DNA from: Caulobacter segnis
Lineage (GTDB): Bacteria > Pseudomonadota > Alphaproteobacteria > Caulobacterales > Caulobacteraceae
Assembly: GCF_019931575.1 (NCBI RefSeq)
Contig: NZ_CP082923.1
Location: 4,774,001 to 4,838,000 of the forward strand
Length of the DNA: 64,000 bases
Direction: 5' to 3'
In this document: positions 51,107 through 59,522 of the stretch, one piece after another
Layout of the letters: the number at the start of each line of letters is the position of its first letter
How positions within the stretch are numbered: the first letter of the stretch is position 1
Translations under genes and position numbers: made by a program
The notes under the pieces: generated by a model
What the model was told of the DNA's origin: nothing
Databases searched by the model: none
Seen by the model: only the letters and a program-made list of their open reading frames with translations

Positions 51107-52294
51107 ATGCGCGAAGCGGTCATCGTCTCTTACGCCCGCACGGGCCTGGCCAAGTCCAACCGCGGCGGCTTCAACAACACCCATGGCGCGGCCATGGCTG
51201 GCCACGCGATCCAGCACGCGGTGAAGCGCGCCGGCCTGGACGGGCCGGAAGTCGAGGACGTCGTGCTGGGCTGCGGCGGTCCGGAAGGGGCCACGGGCAT
51301 GAACGTCGCCCGCAACGCCGCCATCTGGGCGGGCCTGCCGGTGACCACCTCGGGCCAGACCGTCAATCGCTTCTGCTCGTCGGGCCTGCAGGCGATCGCC
51401 ACGGCGGCCAACTACGTCCGCAACGACGGCGCGCCGGTCGCCATCGGCGGCGGCGTGGAGTCGATCTCGCTGGTGCAGGGCGGCGGCCACATGAACCGCT
51501 TCCACATCACCGAAGACAAGCTGATGAAAGAAAAGCCGGCCCTGTGGATGGCGATGATCGACACCGCCGACATCGTCGCCAAGCGCTACGGCGTCAGCCG
51601 CGAGTACCAGGACGAATATTCGCTGCGCAGCCAGCAGCGCATCGCCGCCGCCCAAGCCGCCGGCCTGTTCGATAACGAGATCGTGCCGATGGCCACCAAG
51701 ATGAAGGTGGTCAACAAGGAGACCAAGGAAGAGAGCCTGGTCGACTACGTCGTCACCAAGGACGAGTGCAATCGTCCGGAGACCACCCTCGAGGGCCTCG
51801 CCAAGCTGGAACCCGTCAAGGGTCCGGGCAACTTCATCACCGCCGGCAACGCCAGCCAGCTGTCGGACGGCGCGGCCGCCGTCGTGGTGATGGAGGCCAA
51901 GGAGGCCGCCAAGCGCAACCTCGAGCCGCTGGGCCTGTTCAAGGGCTTCGCCATCGCCGGCTGCGAGCCCGACGAGATGGGCATCGGCCCGGTCTTCGCC
52001 GTGCCGCGCCTGCTGGAACGCCACGGCCTGAAGGTCGACGACATCGACCTCTGGGAGCTGAACGAGGCCTTCGCGTCGCAGTGCCTCTACAGCCGCGACC
52101 GCCTGGGCATCGATCCCGAGAAGTACAACGTCAACGGCGGCTCGATCGCCATCGGCCACCCGTTCGGCATGACCGGGGCCCGCTGCGCCGGCCACCTGCT
52201 GCTGGAAGGCAAGCGCCGCAAGGCCAAGCTGGGCGTGGTGACCATGTGCATCGGCGGCGGGATGGGCGCCGCCGGCCTGTTCGAAATCTTCTGA
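51107..52294 (+). CDS. Acetyl-CoA C-acyltransferase (thiolase)
   Basis: 395 residues. Thiolase of the FadA/PcaF type: nucleophile cysteine in NRFCSSGLQAIA, ALWMAM, GNASQLSDGAAAVVVM, NEAFA, GGSIAIGHPFGMTGAR (H), and CIGGGMGAAG (second cysteine). Degrades or makes acyl-CoA chains in beta-oxidation or similar. A partial second copy of its 3' end lies 98 bases further on (52362-52391). Divergent from the TonB receptor. Confidence 0.95.
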   Translation: MREAVIVSYARTGLAKSNRGGFNNTHGAAMAGHAIQHAVKRAGLDGPEVEDVVLGCGGPEGATGMNVARNAAIWAGLPVTTSGQTVNRFCSSGLQAIATAANYVRNDGAPVAIGGGVESISLVQGGGHMNRFHITEDKLMKEKPALWMAMIDTADIVAKRYGVSREYQDEYSLRSQQRIAAAQAAGLFDNEIVPMATKMKVVNKETKEESLVDYVVTKDECNRPETTLEGLAKLEPVKGPGNFITAGNASQLSDGAAAVVVMEAKEAAKRNLEPLGLFKGFAIAGCEPDEMGIGPVFAVPRLLERHGLKVDDIDLWELNEAFASQCLYSRDRLGIDPEKYNVNGGSIAIGHPFGMTGARCAGHLLLEGKRRKAKLGVVTMCIGGGMGAAGLFEIF

Positions 52295-52391
52295 TTTCGA
52301 TCAGGACGGAGGACGGCGCCCATCAACGAAAGTGGCTGAGATCGCTCTGGCGATCTCAGTGGGGCGCCGCCGGCCTGTTCGAGATCTTCTA
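52264..52391 (+). repeat. Direct repeat of the thiolase 3' end, with a hairpin between
   Basis: The 30 bases ending the thiolase (52264-52293) recur at 52362-52391 with two changes, encoding GAAGLFEIF and a stop in each copy. The copies are 98 bases apart and in different frames. Between them lies CTGAGATCGC-TCTG-GCGATCTCAG (52336-52359). It could mark a past insertion or partial duplication. Confidence 0.75.
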
Positions 52392-52430
52392 GGTTCGTTC
52401 GGAAAGTTCCCTCGAGCGCGTCAAATAAGC

Positions 52431-52463
52431 CCGGGAACCGTCAAGGCGGTTTCCGGCCTTTCT
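52431..52463 (+). terminator. Terminator after the thiolase region
   Basis: CCGGGAACCG (52431-52440) pairs with CGGTTTCCGG (52447-52456), one G-T pair, 6-base loop, followed by CCTTTCTTG. Likely end of the thiolase transcript. Confidence 0.7.
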
Positions 52464-52597
52464 TGTTGGATCAGGACGCCGCCGGACCTTCCAAAACCTT
52501 GTTCGGCGAAACTCTTGAACCCGGCGTTGGCGGGGCCATCTAGGCCTTCGTCAGCGTCCGCGATTGTCGCTTCACGACGCAGACCCGAGACAGGACC

Positions 52598-52735
52598 ATG
52601 GCCAGCAAGGCCTTCTTCGCCGTCGCCCTCCTCATCGCCGCCGCCATCGGCCTGGCGTTGCCGACCCCTGGCGCGAGCCACCCGCCGCAGCCGACCAAGT
52701 CGTCGTTCGAGACCATCGCGCTGAACAAGGGCTGA
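52598..52735 (+). CDS. Small secreted or membrane peptide (45 aa)
   Basis: A 45-codon frame from ATG 52598, with a signal-peptide-like N-terminus MASKAFFAVALLIAAAIGLA and a short polar end (SHPPQPTKSSFETIALNKG). GAGACAGG precedes the start. A terminator hairpin follows its stop by nine bases. No family recognised. Short intergenic frames in this GC-rich genome can be chance, but the signal-like helix and terminator argue for a gene. Confidence 0.5.
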   Translation: MASKAFFAVALLIAAAIGLALPTPGASHPPQPTKSSFETIALNKG

Positions 52736-52743
52736 CGCGGAAA

Positions 52744-52769
52744 GGGCTCCCCGGTTTCCCGGAGAGCCC
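52744..52769. terminator. Hairpin between convergent small peptide and chemotaxis genes
   Basis: GGGCTC (52744-52749) with GAGCCC (52764-52769) and inner CCGG/CCGG pairing around TTTC. Lies between two converging genes; T runs are weak, so it may serve both directions poorly. Confidence 0.55.
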
Positions 52770-52807
52770 TCGCTATCTCATGGGTCGTTCGGAAGAGCGA
52801 CTGACGA

Positions 52808-54760
52808 TCAGAATTCTTCCCAGTCCTCGTTGACGGCCACGGCGGTGTTGCCGCGCGAGATCGGCGCGGACGGGCGCGAGGCCGGCCTGGCCTTGGAGAC
52901 CGGCGCGGGCGGACGGGCGGCGGGCGCCGACATCACGGGAGCCGGCGCGGAAGCGGCCACGGCCTGGGCCCGGTTCACGCGGAAGCGCGCGACCATCTCC
53001 GACAGCGACTTGGCCTCGTTCTTCAGCGAGTGGGTGGCGGCCGTGGCCTCTTCCACCATGGCGGCGTTCTGCTGGACGACCTGGTCCATCTGGTTCACGG
53101 CGCTGTTGACCTCGTTCAGGCCCGTGGCCTGTTCGGTGGTCGAGGCCGAGATCTCCTGCATCAGGGCGTCGATCGAGGCGACCTGCTCGACAATGCGGCT
53201 CAGGGCCTCGCCGGTCTGACCGACCAGGTCCACGCCGGTCTCGACCTGGGCGGTCGAGGTCGAGATCAGGGTCTTGATCTCCTTGGCGGCGTCGGCCGAG
53301 CGCTGGGCCAGGGCCCGGACTTCCTGGGCGACGACCGCGAAGCCACGGCCGGCTTCGCCGGCGCGCGCCGCCTCGACGCCGGCGTTCAGGGCCAGCAGGT
53401 TGGTCTGGAAGGCGATCTCGTCGATCACGCCGATGATCTGGCTGACCTGGTTCGACGAGGTCTCGATCTCGGTCATGGCCGAGACGGCCTGGCTGACGAT
53501 GTGGCCCGAGCGTTCGGCGTCCGAACGCGCGGTGGCCACGACCTGCGAGGCCTCCTTGGCGCCGGCGGCGGTCTTGCGGACCGTGGCGGTGATCTCGTCC
53601 AGGGCGGCGGCGGTCTCTTCCAGGCTGGCGGCCTGCTGCTCGGTGCGGCGCGAGAGGTTGTCGGAGGCGTCGGCGATCTCGTCTGTGCCGCTGTTGACCC
53701 CGCCGGTGGCCGCGCCGATCGCCTGGATCGCCTGTTGCATGCGGTCGGCGGCGGCGTTGAAGTTGGTCCGCAGGCTCTCGGTCTTCGGCGCGAACGGCGT
53801 GTCGATGCGGTGCGTCAGGTCACCGCCGGCAAGGCGGTCGAGGGCTTCGTTCAGGGCCGTGATGGCGAGCCCGTCCTCGCGCGCGGCCTCGGCCTTTTCG
53901 GCCTCGTTGGCGGCGCGCTCGCCGTCGGCGGCCTCGCGATGTTCGGCGGCGGCCCGCTCGACACGGATCTTCTCGATCGCGGCGTCCTTGAAGAAGGCGA
54001 CGGCGGCGGCCATGTCGCCGATCTCGTCCTTGCGGCCCTGGGCGGGCACGGCCACGGTGTTGTCACCGGCGGCCAGGCGGCGCATGGCGTTGGTCATGGC
54101 CGCGACCGGCTTGGCGATGGCGCCCGTCAGCAGCAGCCCGCCGCCGATGGCGATGCCGGCGGTGATCAGGATGCCGACGGCCAGGGCCAGGGTCGATTCC
54201 ATCGAAGCCTTCTTCTGGGCGGCGGCTTCCGTCGCCAGTTCGGCCTCGGCGTTCTTGGTGATGGCCTCGATGGCGTTCTCGACCGGCTCCACGGCCTTGT
54301 CGGCGACGCCGTCGTGCTTGACCAGCTCGACCGCCTGCGGACGGGTGGCCGGATCGGCGCCCAGAGTCTCGCTGGGCTCGATGGCCTGCTTGCGATAGTC
54401 GGCGTAGGCGGCGTCGACCGCGGCGATGCGCGCCAGGTCTTCCTGGTCGCCGTCGGCCAGGGTGCGCAGTTCGTCCAGCGCCTTCAGGAACTTGGGCTTG
54501 TGCGCCTCTTCCAGGCGCTTGACGTAGTAGCTGTCGCCCGACAGCAGGAAGCCGCGCAGCGAGTTCTCCTGGCGGGTCAGACGGAAGGACGCCGTATCCG
54601 CCTGGCGCAGCATCTCATAGGCGCGCTCGGTGCGTTCGACGGAGTGCCCGAGGCTCACCTTGTTGGCGTAGAGAACCACGCCCATCAGCATGATCGTGGT
54701 AAGCATGACAGCGAAAACCGCCATCAGCTTGTGGGGGATCTTTAGGTCGCCAATGGACAC
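52808..54760 (-). CDS. Methyl-accepting chemotaxis protein
   Basis: 650 residues. TM helices at about 13-32 and 190-212; periplasmic domain between them resembles CHASE3 (YEMLRQADTASFRLTRQENSLRGFLLSGD). HAMP at about 213-265, a second HAMP-like unit near 300-350 (NEALDRLAGGDLTHRI), then the signalling hairpin with tip EIAFQTNLLALNAGVEAARAGEAGRGFAVVAQEVRALAQRS. It ends in DWEEF, a CheR/CheB-tethering-type pentapeptide. The ligand is unknown. No other che gene is in the window. Confidence 0.93.
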   Translation of the reverse strand: MSIGDLKIPHKLMAVFAVMLTTIMLMGVVLYANKVSLGHSVERTERAYEMLRQADTASFRLTRQENSLRGFLLSGDSYYVKRLEEAHKPKFLKALDELRTLADGDQEDLARIAAVDAAYADYRKQAIEPSETLGADPATRPQAVELVKHDGVADKAVEPVENAIEAITKNAEAELATEAAAQKKASMESTLALAVGILITAGIAIGGGLLLTGAIAKPVAAMTNAMRRLAAGDNTVAVPAQGRKDEIGDMAAAVAFFKDAAIEKIRVERAAAEHREAADGERAANEAEKAEAAREDGLAITALNEALDRLAGGDLTHRIDTPFAPKTESLRTNFNAAADRMQQAIQAIGAATGGVNSGTDEIADASDNLSRRTEQQAASLEETAAALDEITATVRKTAAGAKEASQVVATARSDAERSGHIVSQAVSAMTEIETSSNQVSQIIGVIDEIAFQTNLLALNAGVEAARAGEAGRGFAVVAQEVRALAQRSADAAKEIKTLISTSTAQVETGVDLVGQTGEALSRIVEQVASIDALMQEISASTTEQATGLNEVNSAVNQMDQVVQQNAAMVEEATAATHSLKNEAKSLSEMVARFRVNRAQAVAASAPAPVMSAPAARPPAPVSKARPASRPSAPISRGNTAVAVNEDWEEF

Positions 54761-54934
54761 GGGCGGGCTCCTCGTCTCGGGGACGACGACCGCTAAACCT
54801 CGGATAACACTACTCTTTGAACTGCACTAGGGTTCGCGGGCGTCACCCAAGCAGTGGGCCTACAACCGTTGCCGGGGCATTAACCCTGATGCGGCGCGAT
54901 GTCGCAGTTTTGACAATTCCGCGAAATTTTACAT

Positions 54935-57844
54935 TTAGTGCGCCTCGTCCCAGTTGAGCGCGGCGCGGGCCTCGACCGTGAGCGGCACGGACAGCGCCAC
55001 GGCCGGCTCGGCGGCCTTCTCCATGACGGCCCGGATCACGTCGCAGGCGCGGTCGGCCTCGCCCTCCGGGGCCTCGAAGACCAGTTCGTCGTGCACCTGC
55101 AGCAGCATCTTCGCGTCCAGTCCCGCGGCCCGAAGGGCGGCGGGCATGCGGATCATCGCCCGGCGCATGACGTCGGACGCGGCGCCCTGGATCGGGGCGT
55201 TGATCGCCGCCCGCTCGGCGAACTGGCGCTGGCCGACCGACTTGGACTGGATCTCGGGGATGGTGATCTTCCGCCCGAAGATCGTGCTGACATAGCCGTG
55301 CTCGCGCACGAAGGCCTTGGTCGCGTCCATATAGGCCTGGATGCCGGGGAAGCGCTCGAAATAGGTCTTGATATAGGCCCCGGCCTCGCCCTGGCCGATG
55401 CCCAGCTGGTTGGCCAGGCCGAACGCGCTGATGCCGTAGACGATGCCGAAGTTGATGGCCTTGGCCCGGCGACGGATCATCGGGTCCATGCCCTCGATCG
55501 GCGTGTCGAACATCTCCGAGGCCGTCATGGCGTGGATGTCCAGGCCCTCCTGGAAGGCCTTCTTCAGCTGCGGGATGTCGCCGATGTGGGCCAGGAGACG
55601 CAGCTCGATCTGGCTGTAGTCGGCGCTGATCAGCACCTTGCCCGGCTCGGCGATGAACGCCTTGCGGATCTTGCGGCCTTCCTCGGTGCGGACGGGAATG
55701 TTCTGCAGGTTGGGATCGGATGACGACAGCCGCCCCGTCGTCGTCGCGGCCAGGGCGTACGAGGTGTGGACCCGGCCAGTCGACGGCGCGATCGCCGCGA
55801 TCAGGTTCTCGGTATAGGTGCCCTTCAGCTTCGACAGCTGGCGCCAGTCCAGCAGGACCCGGGGCAACTCGTGCTCCAGGGCCAGGCTCTCCAGCACGTC
55901 GCTGTCTGTCGACCACTGGCCGGTGGCGGTCTTCTTGCCGCCCTTCAGGGCCATCTCGCCGAACAGCACGTCGCCGATCTGCTTGGGGCTGCCCAGGTTG
56001 AACGGACGCCCCACCAGCTCCTGGGCGCGGGCCTCGAACTGGGCCATGCGCAGCGAGAACTCGTTGGACAGCAGGCGCAGGGCCTCGGGGTCGACGCGCA
56101 CCCCGTTGTTCTCCATCCGCGCCAGCACCGCCGGCAGCGGCCGCTCCAGGGTCTCGTAGACGGTCAGGAGGCCCTCGCGCGCCAGGCGCGGCTTCAGGGT
56201 CTCGTAGAGACGCAGGGTGACGTCGGCGTCCTCGGCGGCGTAGGCCGTCGCCTCGGGCAGGGTCACGTGCTTGAAGCTGATCTGGCCCTTGCCCGTACCG
56301 CACACCTGCTTGAACGGGATCGGCTTATGGCCCAGCCACAGCTCCGACAGCTCGTCCATGCCGTGGCCGTGCAGCCCCGCTTCCAGCACGTAGCTGATCA
56401 GCATGGTGTCCTCGATGGGCGAGACCTCGATCCCGTGCCGCGAGAGGACGGCGATGTCGTACTTGGCGTTCTGGGCCACCTTCAGCACCGCCGGATCCTC
56501 CAGCAGCGGCTTCAGGGTGGCGATCACGTCGGCCAGGGGGATCTGCTCGATATCGGCCGGCGCCTCGAAGGCCAGGCCGTCGGCCTTCTCGCAGTGGCTG
56601 ATCGGGATGTAGCAGGCCTCGCCCGGGGCGATGGCCAGCGACACGCCGCACAGGCCGGCGGTCGCCGAGGACAGGGCGTCGGTCTCGGTGTCGAAGGCGA
56701 CGACACCCTTGGCCGTCGCCTTGGCGACCCAGGCCTTCAGGGTCTCGATGTCGCGGACGCAGGCATAGGCGGCGTGGTCGACGGTGATCGGCTCGGCCAC
56801 CGGGCTGGCGGCGGCGCGGGCCGCCGCGCCCATGTACGAGATGGTGCTGACGGGCGCCTTGGGCTGGGCGCCCGCGCCCAGACCGGCCGGCCGGTCCAGC
56901 GTCCCCGGCGTCGCCGCGGCCGAGCCGTCGCCGACCCGGCGGGCCAGGGTGCGGAACTCCATCTGCTCGAGGAAGGCCGCCAGGACTTCCTTGTCCGGCT
57001 CGCGCACGGTCAGCTCGTCCAGCGGCTGGGGCAGCGGCGTGTCGCAGTCCAGCTTCACCAGGGCCCGCGACAGGCGGATCTGGTCGGCGAACTCGATCAG
57101 GGTCTCGCGGCGCTTGGGCTGCTTGATCTCGCCAGCGCGGGCCAGCAGCGTGTCGAGGTCGCCATATTCGTTGATCAACTGGGCGGCGGTCTTGATCCCG
57201 ATGCCCGGGGCGCCCGGCACGTTGTCGACGCTGTCGCCGCACAGGGCCTGCACGTCGACGACCTTCTCAGGATAGACGCCGAACTTCTCGAACACCTGCT
57301 CGCGCTCGATGCGCACGCCCTTCATCGGATCGAACATCGAGACGCCGTCGCCGACCAGCTGCATCAGGTCCTTGTCGGACGAGACGATGACCGCCTCGCC
57401 GCCCACTGCCCTGGCCTTGCAGGCATAGGCGGCGATTAGGTCGTCGGCCTCGTAGCCGGGCAGCTCGATGGCCGGCACGCCGAACGCCAGCGTCGCCTCG
57501 CGCACCAGGGGGAACTGCGGGATCAGGTCCTCGGGCGGCGGCGGACGGTGGGCCTTGTACTGGTCGTACAGATTGTTTCGGAACGTCTTCTCAGAGTGGT
57601 CCCAGATGACCGCCAGGTGCGTGGGCGTGTCGCCCTGCATGTCGCGCATCAGCTTCCACAGCATGTTGCAGAAGCCCTGGACGGCGCCCACCGGCAGGCC
57701 GTCGCTCTTGCGGGTCAGCGGCGGCAGGGCGTGGTAGGCGCGGAACAGATAGGCCGAGCCGTCGACGAGGAAGAGCCGGACGGCGGGGCCGTCCTGGGTC
57801 AGTTCGGAAGCGTTCGGAAGCGGGGGCGCGGCGACGTCGGTCAT
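54935..57844 (-). CDS. polA: DNA polymerase I
   Basis: 969 residues. 5'-3' exonuclease at about 28-300 (LFLVDGSAYLFRAYHALP, YEADDLIAAYACKA), 3'-5' exonuclease from about 370 with DTETDALSS near 400 and YAAEDADVTLRLY, so proofreading appears active, and the polymerase from about 590: motif A SADYSQIELRLLAHI, motif B RRRAKAINFGIVYGISAFG, motif C VHDELVFEAP. Fills gaps and removes primers. The ATG 57844 is chosen; the long upstream extension is not protein-like. Divergent from the TonB-C-like gene. Confidence 0.97.
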   Translation of the reverse strand: MTDVAAPPLPNASELTQDGPAVRLFLVDGSAYLFRAYHALPPLTRKSDGLPVGAVQGFCNMLWKLMRDMQGDTPTHLAVIWDHSEKTFRNNLYDQYKAHRPPPPEDLIPQFPLVREATLAFGVPAIELPGYEADDLIAAYACKARAVGGEAVIVSSDKDLMQLVGDGVSMFDPMKGVRIEREQVFEKFGVYPEKVVDVQALCGDSVDNVPGAPGIGIKTAAQLINEYGDLDTLLARAGEIKQPKRRETLIEFADQIRLSRALVKLDCDTPLPQPLDELTVREPDKEVLAAFLEQMEFRTLARRVGDGSAAATPGTLDRPAGLGAGAQPKAPVSTISYMGAAARAAASPVAEPITVDHAAYACVRDIETLKAWVAKATAKGVVAFDTETDALSSATAGLCGVSLAIAPGEACYIPISHCEKADGLAFEAPADIEQIPLADVIATLKPLLEDPAVLKVAQNAKYDIAVLSRHGIEVSPIEDTMLISYVLEAGLHGHGMDELSELWLGHKPIPFKQVCGTGKGQISFKHVTLPEATAYAAEDADVTLRLYETLKPRLAREGLLTVYETLERPLPAVLARMENNGVRVDPEALRLLSNEFSLRMAQFEARAQELVGRPFNLGSPKQIGDVLFGEMALKGGKKTATGQWSTDSDVLESLALEHELPRVLLDWRQLSKLKGTYTENLIAAIAPSTGRVHTSYALAATTTGRLSSSDPNLQNIPVRTEEGRKIRKAFIAEPGKVLISADYSQIELRLLAHIGDIPQLKKAFQEGLDIHAMTASEMFDTPIEGMDPMIRRRAKAINFGIVYGISAFGLANQLGIGQGEAGAYIKTYFERFPGIQAYMDATKAFVREHGYVSTIFGRKITIPEIQSKSVGQRQFAERAAINAPIQGAASDVMRRAMIRMPAALRAAGLDAKMLLQVHDELVFEAPEGEADRACDVIRAVMEKAAEPAVALSVPLTVEARAALNWDEAH

Positions 57845-57911
57845 GGCGGCAACATAGGGACCTCGGCGCGCGTCGGAAACCCTCTGGCGGCCGGCGAATA
57901 GCTGACTTATC

Positions 57912-57928
57912 CTCGACCTAAGGTCGAG
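57912..57928. promoter_or_regulatory. 17-bp palindrome in the polA upstream region
   Basis: CTCGACCT-A-AGGTCGAG: an 8-bp perfect inverted repeat with a one-base centre, in the 126-bp gap between polA and the divergent TonB-C-like gene. Symmetry fits a dimeric regulator; consensus unknown. Confidence 0.4.
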
Positions 57929-57970
57929 CGCCGAAGGGGTCGCGCGCCGCCCTTCGCTCGGGGTTCCATC

Positions 57971-59329
57971 GTGCTGTCGCGTAAGCTTCTGCTGGTCTCG
58001 CTCATGGCTGGCCTTTCGGTCGCGTTCGCCCACCAGGCCCGGGCCGAGGACGAGGACGACCTAGCCCACGTTGGGGCCGGCGGCGGCTGGAGGCCGCACT
58101 TCACGGTCAAGGTCCCGCGCGACAAGATGAAGGCCGCCTACCCCAAGGGCGCGACCGTCACCGGCAAGGCCGCCCTGGACTGCACGGCGGCCGACGGCGG
58201 CAAGCTGGTCGACTGCAAGGTCGCCCAGGAGAACCCCGCCGGCCAGGGCTTCGGCCAGGCGGCGTTGTCGGTGGTGGGATACGAGCGGATCAAGGCCACG
58301 GACGACGCCGGCGCCGCGACGACGGGACGACCGGTGCGGACCTTCTTCGAATTCCTCGGCCCCGGCGACGCCAATCCCAACTGGCTGCGCAAGCCGACCG
58401 GCCAGGAGATCGCCAACGTCTTTCCCAAGAAGGCCATCGAGGACGGCGTCGGCGGCAAGGCGACGATCGGCTGCCAGGTGACGACCGAGGGTTTCCTGCA
58501 GAACTGCAAGGTGCTGTACGAGTCGCCGAAGGACTACAATTTCGGCGCGGCCGGCCTGCAACTAACGCCGCAGCTGCGCATGACCCCCAAGATGCGCGGC
58601 GGCAAGGCCGTGCCCGGCGGCACGGTGGCCATCCCGATCAACTGGGAGGCGCCCTCGCCCTCCTCGATGATGACCAGCACCACGGTCGTCCTCGACCCGC
58701 CGTGGACCATCGTCCCCACCCAGGCCGAGGTCAACGCGGCCTGGCCCAAGGAGGCGGCGGGGTTGGCCTCGGGCCAGGCGGCCCTGCGCTGCGGCCTCGA
58801 CCGCTCCGGCCGCCTGCGCGGCTGCGACGTGATTTCGGAGAGCCCGCGCGGCAAGGGCTTCGGCAAGGCGGCCCTGTCGCTGTCGAAGTCGTTCGGCGTC
58901 ACCTTCGCGCCCGAGGACGCAAAGACCGCCAGGACCTTCAAGATCGATGTGCCGTTCCGCTTCCGCGACCCCGCCACGCCCGATACGCGCAAGCTGACCA
59001 AGCCCCGCTGGATCCGCACCCTGTCGCCCGAGGGCATGGCGTCGGTCTATCCCGAGGCGGCGGTCAAGGCCGGGGTCCGCACTGGACAGGGCGCGGCGAC
59101 CTGCACCGTCACCGCCACCGGCGAGCTGACCAGCTGCCAGGCCGCCCGCGAGACGCCGGCCGGCCTCGACTTCGGCGCGGCGGCGATCAAGGCGGCCGGG
59201 ATCATGCGCATGAACCCGTGGACCAAGGAGGGCGACAGCGTCGACGGCCTGGTCATCACCCTGCCGATCACCTTCACCCTCGAGAACGACGAGCCCGCCG
59301 CGGCGGGCGCGGCCAAGCCGGGCCCATAG
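57971..59329 (+). CDS. Secreted protein with four TonB-C-like repeats
   Basis: 452 residues, GTG start, with signal peptide MLSRKLLLVSLMAGLSVAFAHQARA. Four similar units (about 35-135, 145-235, 240-335, 345-440) each follow the pattern P-x-A-x-x-x-A-x-P, then CxV...CxV, ESPxGxxFGxAAL (for example GKATIGCQVTTEGFLQNCKV, GQAALRCGLDRSGRLRGCDV, GAATCTVTATGELTSCQAAR). This recalls the C-terminal domain of TonB, but without membrane anchor or proline spacer. Each repeat has a cysteine pair 9-12 residues apart, probably a disulfide. Function unknown. Confidence 0.7.
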   Translation: MLSRKLLLVSLMAGLSVAFAHQARAEDEDDLAHVGAGGGWRPHFTVKVPRDKMKAAYPKGATVTGKAALDCTAADGGKLVDCKVAQENPAGQGFGQAALSVVGYERIKATDDAGAATTGRPVRTFFEFLGPGDANPNWLRKPTGQEIANVFPKKAIEDGVGGKATIGCQVTTEGFLQNCKVLYESPKDYNFGAAGLQLTPQLRMTPKMRGGKAVPGGTVAIPINWEAPSPSSMMTSTTVVLDPPWTIVPTQAEVNAAWPKEAAGLASGQAALRCGLDRSGRLRGCDVISESPRGKGFGKAALSLSKSFGVTFAPEDAKTARTFKIDVPFRFRDPATPDTRKLTKPRWIRTLSPEGMASVYPEAAVKAGVRTGQGAATCTVTATGELTSCQAARETPAGLDFGAAAIKAAGIMRMNPWTKEGDSVDGLVITLPITFTLENDEPAAAGAAKPGP

Positions 59330-59522
59330 CCGCGCGGCGCAAGAATCATCCTCGAACACCGCGCGAAGCCTGGCCATGGCGGTGCGCCTTGCCGGCTTTG
59401 GCCGCCGATCGGGGATGAACCCGCGTCCGCTGGCGAAACCCCGCCTTGCGCCCGCCGGGCATGAGGCGTACGGAACCGCGCTCCGCACCCTTTCGCGGAC
59501 GACAGTATTTCAGGAGAGCGCG

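Noticed and set aside
52391..52413. GTTC repeats after the thiolase as a LexA box
   Set aside because: The GTTC units are separated by five or nine bases, not seven, and they lie after a gene end.
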